IMG/VR virus record: IMGVR_UViG_3300018065_000059
Location: 1-28,836 of that record
DNA: 28,836 nt
Strand: one strand, 5' to 3'
Origin: a virus
The notes beneath the pieces are model-generated. The model made no database searches and was not told the DNA's origin. It saw only the letters and a list, made by a program, of their open reading frames with translations. Of this stretch, positions 7,716-16,814 are shown in pieces. Every line of letters begins with the position of its first letter. Position 1 is the first letter of the stretch. The translations under genes and the position numbers were made by a program.

Positions 7716-8489
7716 ATGGCGAAGAAGACGGGCGCAGCGATCGAGAAGGAGCTGGTGAAGCTCACGGGTCTCAAGCGCAAGGACGGGGAGCCCCAGGACA
7801 AGTGGGTCACCCGCGTCTGCAAGAAGGCCCTCTCCCTCGACGAGGAGGTCCTCCAGGACATGAGCGACGACGCCTACGAGGCGGCGAACGCGGTGCTTGA
7901 CGCGATCGAGGCCAAGGAGGAGGTCCCCGACTTCGACGGTTCGGAGATCGATCCCGAGGAGGAGCCCGAGGAGGAGCCCGAGGAGGAGCCCGAGGACGAC
8001 GAGGACGACGAGGAGGAGTCCGAGCCCGAGGAGGACGACGAGGACGACGAGGAGGAGTCCGAGCCCGAGGAGGAGCCCGAGGACGAGCCCGAGGACGAGC
8101 CCGAGGAGAAGCCCGCTCGCAAGAAGGCCGCCAAGAAGACGGCCAAGAAGGCGAGCAAGAAGACCGCCAAGAAGGCCGCCAAGAAGGCCGCCAAGAAGGC
8201 CGCCAAGAAGACGGGCACGCGCAAGCACAAGAAGGTCGAGTCGCCCGCCACGGGCGCCGAGGTCTCGCTGCACCGGGCCTTCCGCGACCTGGTGATCCTC
8301 AACTTCGGCAAGTCGCGTCAGGAGTTGCTCGACCTCGGTGAGGAATCGGGCATCGGCCTCCCGCGACACTCGATGTCCACGACGATCTACCACACGAACG
8401 AGACCGTCGAGGCGCTCACCGAGATCCACGGCTTCGAGATGCCCTCGGGCACCGCGAAGAAGAAGAAGCGCACCAGCCGCAAGTCCTGA
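7716..8489 (+). CDS. histone-H1-like acidic/basic repeat protein
   Basis: 257 aa in four blocks. Residues 1-80 are a small helical domain. Residues about 81-133 are almost pure Glu/Asp/Pro (EEEPEEEPE, DDEDDEEESEPEE units). Residues about 134-170 are Lys/Ala (AKKAAKK units), like the histone H1 tail or bacterial HU/H1-like proteins. Residues about 175-257 form a second globular domain (LHRAFRDLVILNFGKSRQEL) with a final basic tail KKKKRTSRKS. The basic block should bind DNA non-specifically; the acidic block may mask it or bind a basic partner. A nucleoid or packaging role is inferred. The coding DNA is correspondingly repetitive (7957-8112 and 8129-8212). No strong ribosome site precedes the ATG. 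Confidence 0.7.
   Translation: MAKKTGAAIEKELVKLTGLKRKDGEPQDKWVTRVCKKALSLDEEVLQDMSDDAYEAANAVLDAIEAKEEVPDFDGSEIDPEEEPEEEPEEEPEDDEDDEEESEPEEDDEDDEEESEPEEEPEDEPEDEPEEKPARKKAAKKTAKKASKKTAKKAAKKAAKKAAKKTGTRKHKKVESPATGAEVSLHRAFRDLVILNFGKSRQELLDLGEESGIGLPRHSMSTTIYHTNETVEALTEIHGFEMPSGTAKKKKRTSRKS
7957..8212 (+). repeat. in-frame low-complexity repeats (GAGGAGCCC and GCCAAGAAG units)
   Basis: Short tandem units encode first the Glu/Pro acidic block and then the Lys/Ala basic block of the histone-like protein. All units are multiples of 3 bases, so length changes by slippage would keep the frame. Such a stretch is also a likely place for assembly error. Confidence 0.8.
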
Positions 8490-8506
8490 ACCCAGGGAGG
8501 GAAGTC

Positions 8507-9547
8507 ATGGAGCGCCAAGCTCTAGCCGAGGTGCTGCACCGCGTTCGTGGGGCAGTCGCCTCCAAGCCGACCATCCCCGCGTTCGGTGCCGTGTTCTTCG
8601 ATGGTCAGTACGCCGTCGCCTATGACGACGAGGTGGCCATCCAGACACCGTGCGACTTGAACGTGGTCGGCGGGATCGAGCACAAGACGCTCGAGACCTG
8701 GGTCAACGGGTGCAACGGCCTGATGGTCGAAGCCTCCGAAGTCGGTGATCAGATCGAGTTCAAGTGCGGTCGCTCGAGGGTCCTGACGACGCTGCTCGAG
8801 CCGGACTGCTTGACCTTCAAGCAGCCCTTCGGGTCTTCGGTCGAGATCCGCGAGCCCAGCGCCATCGTCGATGCCGTTGGTCGTGCGAAGCCCTTCATGG
8901 GGACCAACCCGTCGCTGCACTCCTGGATGCTCGGCATCACTCTGACCGTGGACGACAACGCTGTTCTGAGCGCCACGAACAACGTGGCGCTGACCAGCAT
9001 CGTCGCTGTCGCTGATGCGGAAGCACCCGCGCAGGTTCTCCTGTCGGCTCGCTTCGTCGAGCAGCTCCTCGCGATCTCGAAGAAGGTGCCCATCGCCGCG
9101 CTCGACATCGGAGATGGCTGGATCACGGCTTCGTTCGAGGACGACTCGGTCCTGTTCACCAGGACCTCAGCCGACTGCGCCCCGGAGCACTTCCAGCAGC
9201 TCATCGAGCAGAAGGAAGCCGAGGCCGCAGCTCGCGTCGAGTTGAACGAGGACGTGCTGCGCGCCGCGAAGAACGTGGACAAGGTGCTGCGCGCCGTTGA
9301 CTCGATCAACGTGGATGTCGTCGTCGTGGACGGGCGTGTTCAGATCTCCTCGACGGACGAGGCTCGAGTTCGAGTCGAAGACGAGGCAGACTTCGATCAT
9401 CCCGACACGGCGCTTGCCGTTCGGTCCTCGGACTTCGTGCTCGGGCTTGAGAACGCCCTCAGCGTCTTCCTCGGGGAAACGGCGATCGTGTTCTGGAACG
9501 AGGACTCGGTCTCGCTCGTCAGCGTAGGTGCCCACAAGAAGGGCTGA
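8507..9547 (+). CDS. DNA polymerase sliding clamp (DnaN/beta-like)
   Basis: 346 aa, close to the 366-380 aa of bacterial beta clamps. The N-terminus (ALAEVLHRVRGAVASKPTIP, then AVFFDGQYAVAYDDEVAIQ) follows the DnaN pattern of an opening helix, a K-x-x-x-P segment and a strand listing DNA- or ligand-facing residues. Alternating strand-like segments continue through three apparent repeats. The expected role is a ring that holds the polymerase at 9547 on DNA, loaded by the AAA+ protein at 12123. Neighbours strongly support this. A good ribosome site (GGGAGG) precedes the ATG, and its stop shares one base with the polymerase start (TGATG). The weakest point is sequence divergence; call rests on fold pattern and context. 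Confidence 0.7.
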   Translation: MERQALAEVLHRVRGAVASKPTIPAFGAVFFDGQYAVAYDDEVAIQTPCDLNVVGGIEHKTLETWVNGCNGLMVEASEVGDQIEFKCGRSRVLTTLLEPDCLTFKQPFGSSVEIREPSAIVDAVGRAKPFMGTNPSLHSWMLGITLTVDDNAVLSATNNVALTSIVAVADAEAPAQVLLSARFVEQLLAISKKVPIAALDIGDGWITASFEDDSVLFTRTSADCAPEHFQQLIEQKEAEAAARVELNEDVLRAAKNVDKVLRAVDSINVDVVVVDGRVQISSTDEARVRVEDEADFDHPDTALAVRSSDFVLGLENALSVFLGETAIVFWNEDSVSLVSVGAHKKG

Positions 9548-12126
9548 TGATCGACGGATTCTTCACTCGGCAGGACGCCAAGGAGGTGCGGACCAGGAAG
9601 CGGGCGGCTCGACGCGGGCCGTCCGTGGAGACGCTGCACCAGCTCGGCACGAAGGGGGTGCGGACCATGAACCGCAAGGCGCGCACGCCCCTGATGGAGC
9701 CTGACCGATGCGAGGACCCGTTGGTCTATGTGCTCGGAGGCGCCCCCACCCTGGTCGATGATCGCAACGGCTTCCCCTTCTCGGACGAGGACGGGGAGTT
9801 CCTGCGCGAGTCGATCCCCAGGTGGGGGCGTTCCGTCACCATGTTCGACAACGCCTGTCGGACGCTGCCTCCGAAGGGCCGGGATCCGAAGCCCGAGGAG
9901 TTGGAGTGCTTCCGCCCCTCGGTCGTCGAGTCCATCGAGAAGGCACAGCCGAAGGTGGTGATCGCTGTCGGCAAGGTCGCCCTCAAGTGGGCGAACGGGA
10001 TCACCCAGCCCATCATGGCTCGTGGTCGCAAGTATCCCGTCAGGTTCGGCAAGCACGAGTGCTGGATGGTCCCGCTGCTCGAGCCCGGCTGGATCATCGA
10101 CAACTACGAGGGCCGCCCCTTCAAGGTCAGCGGGAAGGAATGGCTCGCGCAGTGGCAGAAGGACATCGAGTTCGCCTACCAGTTGGCGGACCTCGACGAG
10201 CCCCCGGTCTTCGTCGAGGAGGATGAAGTCAAGGACGGCATCGAGCACGTGCTCTCGCTCTCGGCGCTCCAGCGCGCCGTGAAGCAGCTCCGCAAGGAGA
10301 CGCGGAAACGATCATCCTTCGACTGCCTCGGATGCGACATCGAGACGCACCGATTCCGGTTCTGGCATGAAGGCGCCCGTCTTCTCTCGCTTGCCTTCTC
10401 GACCCCGAGCAAGACCTACAGCATTCCCCTCGACCACCCCGAGCAGTCCTGGGGTGTAGATCGCAAGCGCGTGATCGAGTTGCTCCGGCAGGTGTTCCTG
10501 GACTCGGAGGTGCCGGTCGTCTTCCACAACCTGCCCTTCGACATCGAGTGGCTGGCGATGGTCCTCGGGAAGGACTTGCTCACCGAAGCGAACCTCGGGT
10601 GCTCGCTCCAGTCGGGCTATGTCCTGAACCCTGGCCCTCCTGGAGACGGCGCTGCGGGCTTGTCCCTCGATGACCTGTGCCTCGAACGGTTCGGGCTCGC
10701 AGCGAAGTCCCTGGCCCCGGCAGCGCAGTACGTGGCCCGCCTGATGGAGCAGCCTTTAGCCAAGGTGCTGGACTACAACGCCTACGATGCCCGCTTGGCC
10801 TGCTTGTTGTGGTCGGACTTGCAGCGAGATGTCGCCGCCGACGACGGGCTCGAGATGAGCTACAGGCTCCAGATGGAGCGCATCCCGGCTCTGGTGAACG
10901 CGCAGATCATGGGCGTCCCCGTCGATCAGGGGATCCGGCGCGAGATGGAGAAGGACTTCGACTCGAAGCTCAAGCAGCTCGAGGACGCGATCCGCGCTGA
11001 CCCCGAAGTGCAGGAGTGGGAGGCAGCGAATGAAGCGTTCAGTCCCACCTCGACCGACCACGTGGGCAAGCTGCTCGGGGACCAGCTCCGCATCCCCGGC
11101 GTGAAGAAGGCCAAGGGCTACAGCACGGCAGCGAACGTGATCGAGGCCGCGCGAGACGATCATCCGATCGTGGACATGATCCTCAAGCACCGGGGTCTGT
11201 CGAAGCTCGCTGGGACCTATGTGCGGCGCTTCAACCCGGATCACGAGGAGTCCTATGTTTCGAGTGATGGGCTCGTTCACTGCCGGTACTCGGTGTCCAA
11301 GACCAGGACTTTCCGACTCTCGAGCGAAGATCCGAACAACCAGAACTGGCCCAAGCGGAAGAACAAGGAGGTCCGCAAGCAGCTCGCGGCCCCGAAGGGC
11401 TGGGTGTTCGTCGCTGCGGACCAGGGCCAGATCGAAGCTCGAGTCCTCGCGATGGAGTCCCGCGATCCCACCTGGGTTCGCATGATCGGTGAGGACTACG
11501 ACATCCACACCGAATGGGCGGAGAAGCTCGCAGGCATCGACGACGACTTTGCTGCGCTGCTCGAGGAGAAGCCGAAGGCTGCGCGACATCAAGCGAAGAA
11601 CGGGTGGGTCTTCCCGTCCTTCTACGGCTCGAGTCTGCGCTCGATCATCGAGACCATCGGGCTCGAGGACGAGAACGCAGCAGGCGCGCTGTTCGAGGAG
11701 TTCTGGCGCACCTTCAAGGGCATCAAGTCGTGGCAGCAGGAGCAGAAGCGCAAGTACGACCGTCTCGGCTATGTGCGAAGCCTGACGGGCCGCCGCCGCA
11801 TGGGTCCGCTGTCCTGGAACATGATTATCAACACGCCGATTCAGTGCGCGGCTTCGGACATCTGCGTAGATGCCATGGTGAGGTGCTACCGCAGGTCGGT
11901 CGAGGAGGAAGCCCCCTTCCTCTGCCCCGTGTTGCAGATCCACGACGACCTCACCTTCCTCGTCCCTGAGTCGGAGTTGGGGTACGCAGTCCCGGTGATC
12001 GTCGAGGAGCAGCTCAACTTCAACGCGCCGTGGGTGAATGTCCCTCTCAGCGTAGAAGTGGAAGTCGGACCTAACCTCTTCGACATGGAAGAAATCGGAA
12101 CCTGGACCAGCAAGGACCTACAGTGA
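9547..12126 (+). CDS. family A DNA polymerase with N-terminal UDG-like domain
   Basis: 859 aa in three parts. Residues about 55-225 resemble family 4 uracil-DNA glycosylases: VYVLGGAPTLVDD, GFPFSDEDGEFL, NACRTLPPKGRDPKPEE, and KVVIAVGKVALKW; the expected HPS active-site loop reads EPG at 179-181, so glycosylase activity is doubtful. Residues about 255-430 are a DEDD 3'-5' exonuclease (DIETH at 264, HNLPFDIEW near 327, YNAYDAR near 411). The polymerase domain follows: motif A AADQGQIEAR (Asp625), motif B RHQAK...FYG (Arg680, Lys684), motif C HDD at 799-801. E. coli Pol I has DYS and HDE at these sites. This is the phage replicative polymerase. Start shares one base with the clamp stop; the end overlaps the clamp loader by GTGA. 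Confidence 0.93.
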   Translation: MIDGFFTRQDAKEVRTRKRAARRGPSVETLHQLGTKGVRTMNRKARTPLMEPDRCEDPLVYVLGGAPTLVDDRNGFPFSDEDGEFLRESIPRWGRSVTMFDNACRTLPPKGRDPKPEELECFRPSVVESIEKAQPKVVIAVGKVALKWANGITQPIMARGRKYPVRFGKHECWMVPLLEPGWIIDNYEGRPFKVSGKEWLAQWQKDIEFAYQLADLDEPPVFVEEDEVKDGIEHVLSLSALQRAVKQLRKETRKRSSFDCLGCDIETHRFRFWHEGARLLSLAFSTPSKTYSIPLDHPEQSWGVDRKRVIELLRQVFLDSEVPVVFHNLPFDIEWLAMVLGKDLLTEANLGCSLQSGYVLNPGPPGDGAAGLSLDDLCLERFGLAAKSLAPAAQYVARLMEQPLAKVLDYNAYDARLACLLWSDLQRDVAADDGLEMSYRLQMERIPALVNAQIMGVPVDQGIRREMEKDFDSKLKQLEDAIRADPEVQEWEAANEAFSPTSTDHVGKLLGDQLRIPGVKKAKGYSTAANVIEAARDDHPIVDMILKHRGLSKLAGTYVRRFNPDHEESYVSSDGLVHCRYSVSKTRTFRLSSEDPNNQNWPKRKNKEVRKQLAAPKGWVFVAADQGQIEARVLAMESRDPTWVRMIGEDYDIHTEWAEKLAGIDDDFAALLEEKPKAARHQAKNGWVFPSFYGSSLRSIIETIGLEDENAAGALFEEFWRTFKGIKSWQQEQKRKYDRLGYVRSLTGRRRMGPLSWNMIINTPIQCAASDICVDAMVRCYRRSVEEEAPFLCPVLQIHDDLTFLVPESELGYAVPVIVEEQLNFNAPWVNVPLSVEVEVGPNLFDMEEIGTWTSKDLQ

Positions 12127-13061
12127 CGGAGCTTCACACTAAGTACCGCCCGAAGACCTTCGATGAGCTGATCGGCCACGACGCCGTGGCAGCAGCCGTG
12201 CAGAAGGCTCTCGACAAGGGCACCGCGCGCTCGTTCCTGTTCACGGGCGAGCCGGGCCTTGGCAAGACCACCTTTGCCCGCGTGATCGCGGACCACCTCG
12301 GGCTCGATCCTACGAGCGACAGCTCGAACTACATCGAGTACGACGGCGCGACGAACACGGGCGTAGACGACATGCGGGCCATCCTCGACAAGACGAGGTT
12401 GTTGCCTCTGTCGGGCAAGCGGACCCGCGTGATCGTGATCGACGAGGCGCACATGCTCTCGAAGCAGGCGTGGAACAGCGCGCTCAAGGTCGTGGAGGAG
12501 CCTCCGCCCGATGTGTACTGGGTGTTCTGCACGAGCGAGCTGCGCCGTGTCCCGGCGTCGATCCGCTCGCGCTGCCAGGAGTTCATTCTGTCCGAGTTGT
12601 CCGATGACGACATCGCAGAGATCGTGTGCCAGGTGATCGACGACGAGCAGATGACCGTCAAGTCCGAGGTGACCGAGCTGGTGATCCAGCACGCGGAGGG
12701 GCGCCCGCGCAAGGCGCTCGTTGCTCTCGGCCAGGTCGAGGGCCTCAACTTCGAGGACGCCCGCCGCGTGCTCTCGGGCACCACCGAAGAAGGCCACGCC
12801 GAGGTGATCGACCTGTGCCGCCGGTTGGCGAAGGGCTCGGACTACCCCGCGCTGGCGAAGACCGTGCTCAAGCTCCAGGGCGAAGTCACAGCGGACGCCG
12901 TGCGCGCCCAGGTCCTCGCGTACTTCACGAAGGCTGCTGGAGGGCAGAAGTGGCGCCAGGCCGCCGCGATCCTCACAGCCTTCGGCACTCCCTACCCGCA
13001 AGGCATCGGCAACCAGCTCTGGCCGGTGCTCGTTTCACTCGCAGAGCTGTTCGAGGAATGA
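12123..13061 (+). CDS. AAA+ clamp loader (RFC small subunit / DnaX-like)
   Basis: 312 aa, matching T4 gp44 and RFC small subunits in size. It opens with KYRPKTFDELIGHDAV, a hallmark of clamp loaders, then Walker A GEPGLGKT at 42-49, Walker B DEAH near 107-110 (IDEAHMLSKQAWNSALKVVEEPP region), sensor 1 and an SRC motif (RSRC) near 147-150 that reaches the neighbouring ATPase. C-terminal helices should form the collar. It would open the clamp at 8507 using ATP. No second clamp loader subunit is seen here, so it may act as a homopentamer or with a gene outside the window. GTG start overlaps the polymerase stop. Confidence 0.9.
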   Translation: MTELHTKYRPKTFDELIGHDAVAAAVQKALDKGTARSFLFTGEPGLGKTTFARVIADHLGLDPTSDSSNYIEYDGATNTGVDDMRAILDKTRLLPLSGKRTRVIVIDEAHMLSKQAWNSALKVVEEPPPDVYWVFCTSELRRVPASIRSRCQEFILSELSDDDIAEIVCQVIDDEQMTVKSEVTELVIQHAEGRPRKALVALGQVEGLNFEDARRVLSGTTEEGHAEVIDLCRRLAKGSDYPALAKTVLKLQGEVTADAVRAQVLAYFTKAAGGQKWRQAAAILTAFGTPYPQGIGNQLWPVLVSLAELFEE

Positions 13062-13627
13062 TGTCCAAGCAGATCACGCAGCCGTCCGAAGTCCGGGACG
13101 AGCTGGCTATCAACAGGGCTCGTCTCGACGACGAGCTGGTCGGCCAACCCTCGCTCGTCTTCGATGTCCAGATGGAGTACGCGAAGGTGATGTCCAAGAA
13201 GGACGCGATCAAGGAGGCGTTGAAGCGCCTCGAGGTCGAGAAGTTCAAGCACTTCAAGCGCACGCTCGAGAAGGGCACGGACAAGGACGCGAACGCCGAA
13301 GTCGAGTTGGACGAGGAGGTGCAGAAGCTCCGCGACAACTACGCGCTCGCGATGGGCATGGCCCGCCGCTGGGAGGCCGCCTTCGAGTCGGTCAAGGCCC
13401 GTGGCTACGCGCTGCATAAGCTCGTGGACATGCACCTGACCCAGGGCGCTGCCATCGCTGGTCAGTTCGAGCGCGGTGACGATCGTTCCCAGGAGGCGAT
13501 GCGCGAGCGACGCCGCCGCCGCTCCGAGGAGTCCCAGTCCGCCGAGACCGACACCGGGAACGAGGAAGCCAGCGCCGGGACCCCGCGCCGCAAGCGCAGA
13601 ACCCGCCGAACCTCGAGCGACGAGTAG
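13058..13627 (+). CDS. UvsY-like recombination mediator
   Basis: 189 aa. Residues about 25-140 follow the layout of T4 UvsY as I recall it: an Asp/Leu start (DVQMEYAKVMSKKDAIKEAL), a basic helix (RLEVEKFKHFKRTLE), then the helical segment WEAAFESVKARGYALHKLVDM, which lines up with UvsY's alpha-helical end (a x-x-I-K-S-R-G-F-A-I pattern). Order supports it: it sits beside gp32-like and UvsX genes, whose products UvsY joins. The last 50 residues are an added Arg-rich, disordered tail absent from T4 UvsY. By family it loads UvsX on gp32-coated ssDNA. Two ATGs (13058, 13061) are possible; the second is better spaced from GAGG at 13053-13056. Confidence 0.65.
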   Translation: MMSKQITQPSEVRDELAINRARLDDELVGQPSLVFDVQMEYAKVMSKKDAIKEALKRLEVEKFKHFKRTLEKGTDKDANAEVELDEEVQKLRDNYALAMGMARRWEAAFESVKARGYALHKLVDMHLTQGAAIAGQFERGDDRSQEAMRERRRRRSEESQSAETDTGNEEASAGTPRRKRRTRRTSSDE

Positions 13628-13691
13628 GCCGCCGAGCGTAGGATCCCCCGCGACGCCTAGCGTCCAAGCAACATCAACAGGAATCAGCAAC
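13628..13691 (+). other. intergenic leader before ssDNA-binding protein gene
   Basis: A 64-base gap that breaks the otherwise overlapping gene chain. It contains TAGGAT at 13639-13644 (a TANNNT, -10-like hexamer) and a ribosome site AGGAA at 13679-13683, 8 bases before the ATG. It may add a promoter for the ssDNA-binding protein, which phages need in large amounts. No matching -35 was found. Confidence 0.35.
13639..13644 (+). promoter_or_regulatory. candidate -10-like hexamer TAGGAT
   Basis: Lies in one of the few intergenic gaps, about 48 bases before the ssDNA-binding-protein ATG. The same hexamer occurs in the gap before the last gene (28566-28571). No -35 partner at 16-18 bases is convincing, so this is only a candidate. 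Confidence 0.2.
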
Positions 13692-14890
<1,199 letters not shown>

Positions 14891-14891
<1 letters not shown>

Positions 14892-15934
14892 TGGCGAAGA
14901 AGGCGAGCAAGAAGGCGCGCAAGCGGCGCGTCGTCGGTGAGCCGGAGGCTCCCGAACCCGAAGGTGAAGACATCTACGGTGTTCGGGAGCCTCGTACATC
15001 ATGCTTCTCGAGCGGCTGCACCCTGTTGGACTGCGTCCTCGGTGGAGGCTGGGCCTACAGCCGTGTCGCGAACATCGTGGGCGACAGGTCCACGGGCAAG
15101 ACGCTGTTGGCGATCGAAGCGGCGGCCAACTTCATCGCCGCGAACCCGGATGGCCGTGTCGTGTACATGGAGGCCGAGGCCGCGTTCGACGAGCTGTACG
15201 CCGAGTCCCTCGGGCTCCCGCTCGACTCGGTCGAGTTCCCCGAGGCATCGACCATCGAGGATGTGTTCGAGGATCTCGAGGAGCGGTTCGACTGCAAGGA
15301 GAAGACGCTCTACATCATCGACAGTCTCGATGCCCTGTCCGACCGTGACGAGGAGAAGCGGAAGATCGACCAGAACAGCTTCGGGCAGTCCAAGCAGAAG
15401 AAGCTGTCCGAGCTGTTCCGCCGCATGATCCAGAAGTTCAAGCGGTCGCAGATCACGCTGATCGTCGTGTCGCAGGTCCGCGATGCCATCGGCGTCGCCT
15501 TCGGGGAGAAGCTCAAGCGCAGCGGCGGGCGTGCCCTCGACTTCTACACTTCCCAGGTGGTCTGGCTGTCCAACCTCGGGCAGATCAAGGTCCAGCGCAA
15601 GGGAGTGAAGCGCACCGTGGGCGTGAATGTCCGCGTCCGCTGCAAGAAGAACAAGATCGCCCCTCCCTTCCGTGAGGCCGAGTTCCCGCTCATCTTCGAG
15701 TACGGCACCGAGGACCTCCAGGCGTGCTTGGACTGGCTCGTCAGCGTCAAGCGCACCGACTCGATCGGCATGACCCTCGAGGATGCGAAGAAGCTCGCGT
15801 CGAAGTGCGATCGACTCACCGAAGCCGAGTACGCCGAGGAGCTGGAGAACGTGCGCGACGCCGTGCGCGAGGTGTGGCAGGACATCGAGAAGGAGTTCCG
15901 CCCGAAGCGTCGGAAGTACCTCCCGCCGAAGTGA
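14891..15934 (+). CDS. UvsX/RecA-family recombinase
   Basis: 347 aa. A Lys/Arg-rich start is followed by the RecA core: Walker A GDRSTGKT at 64-71, Walker B YIIDSLDAL near 140-148, and the loop region SQVRDAIGVAFGEKLKRSGGRALDF with the RecA-type SGG(K/R)AL motif. No RecA C-terminal domain of bacterial type is seen; the length and the SSB and UvsY neighbours match phage UvsX. It forms filaments on ssDNA and carries out strand exchange, which in T4 starts recombination-dependent replication and repairs breaks. Start ATG shares a base with the SSB stop (TGATG); end overlaps the nuclease gene by GTGA. Confidence 0.9.
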
Positions 15935-16392
15935 GACAGCCCCGCGTCCTGCTGCCGGAGAACGGCGTCGTCGGTGTTGATCCTGGCAGGTCGTCAGGGT
16001 CGATCGCCTATGTCGTCGGAGATGAAGCGTTCACCTGGCCGCTCAAGAACATGACCGACCTCGAGATCTGGTCGGTGTTCGAGCGGCTCGGTGGATGCGC
16101 TTCGTTCGCCGTGCTCGAGCGCGTGAACGCCATGCCCAAGCAGGGCGTGGCCTCGAGCTTCAAGTTCGGCGCTTCCTTCGGGGAGTTGAAGATGGCCCTC
16201 GTGGCTGCACGCCTCCGCTTCGAGCTGGTGACTCCCGCCACCTGGCAGGGCAAGCTCAGGTGTCGCACGAAGGGCGACAAGAACATCACGAAGACCCTGG
16301 CGCAACGGCTCTGGCCGGGCGTCAAGATCACACACGCAACCGCAGATGCGCTCCTGCTCGCGGAGTACGGGCGCCGACACCTCTCAGCATGA
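15931..16392 (+). CDS. RuvC-fold Holliday junction resolvase-like nuclease
   Basis: 153 aa, the size of phage RuvC-like enzymes. Catalytic acids fit the RNase H/RuvC fold: Asp17 in GVDPGRSSG (first strand), Glu63 in AVLERVNAMPKQG, and His135/Asp139 in HATADALLLAEYG. The MPKQG segment after the Glu resembles the Q-G pattern of RuvC-like proteins. The expected job is cutting four-way or branched junctions made by UvsX and at replication forks before packaging. GTG start overlaps the UvsX stop by GTGA; the end overlaps the MazG-like gene by ATGA. Confidence 0.85.
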   Translation: MRQPRVLLPENGVVGVDPGRSSGSIAYVVGDEAFTWPLKNMTDLEIWSVFERLGGCASFAVLERVNAMPKQGVASSFKFGASFGELKMALVAARLRFELVTPATWQGKLRCRTKGDKNITKTLAQRLWPGVKITHATADALLLAEYGRRHLSA

Positions 16393-16799
16393 ACAGATCC
16401 TTCAACGACTACCAAGTCCGGGCGACCGAGACAGCCCTCCCCGCCGACAATGCCTGCAACCAGATCGCCGGTCAGTTCGACAGCTACGACGGCGAGAACC
16501 ACCGCGAAGTGTCCGACCTCGAGCGGGTGCTTCGACTCAACTACTCGGTCCTCGGACTCACGAACGAGGCAGGCGAAGTCGCGGGCAAGGTCAAGAAGAT
16601 GATCCGCGACAAGGGCGGCGAGATCGACGACGAGTTCCGGGCGCAGATGGTGGCGGAGCTTGGCGATGTCCTCTGGTACTTGTCGGACACGTGCTCATCC
16701 CTGGGAATCCTGTTGAGCGACGTGGCGGCCCAGAACATCGCCAAGCTCAAGGATCGCCAGGAGCGCGGAAAGCTCCAGGGCGACGGCGACAACCGCTGA
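16389..16799 (+). CDS. MazG-like nucleotide pyrophosphohydrolase
   Basis: 136 aa. The all-helical NTP pyrophosphatase pattern is visible: LTNEAGEVAGKVKKMIRD (metal-binding Glu pair) and, 25 residues later, VAELGDVLWYLSDTC (Glu/Asp pair). By family it hydrolyses (d)NTPs to monophosphates, or ppGpp-like or damaged nucleotides. Phage MazG proteins have been linked to nucleotide-pool control and to host stress signalling; which applies here cannot be told. ATG start overlaps the preceding stop. The N-terminal 40 residues (FNDYQVRATETALP) are the usual extension of this phage subfamily. Confidence 0.85.
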   Translation: MNRSFNDYQVRATETALPADNACNQIAGQFDSYDGENHREVSDLERVLRLNYSVLGLTNEAGEVAGKVKKMIRDKGGEIDDEFRAQMVAELGDVLWYLSDTCSSLGILLSDVAAQNIAKLKDRQERGKLQGDGDNR

Positions 16800-16814
16800 G
16801 TACCCTTGGCGGGC

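Noticed and set aside
7957-8212. CRISPR-like or mobile-element repeat array
   Set aside because: The repeats are short, contiguous and in-frame with a coding sequence; there are no spacers.
6930-8429. 499-residue open frame on the minus strand
   Set aside because: It mirrors the primase end, the sigma-like gene and the repeat gene; the product is Leu/Gly repeats that are only the antisense of Glu/Pro and Lys/Ala codons. All well-supported genes are on the plus strand.
12075-12126. Clamp-binding motif (NLFDMEE) at the polymerase C-terminus
   Set aside because: This region is the ordinary closing segment of family A polymerases (G-x-N-x-x-D-M-x-E), so a clamp-binding reading is not supported.
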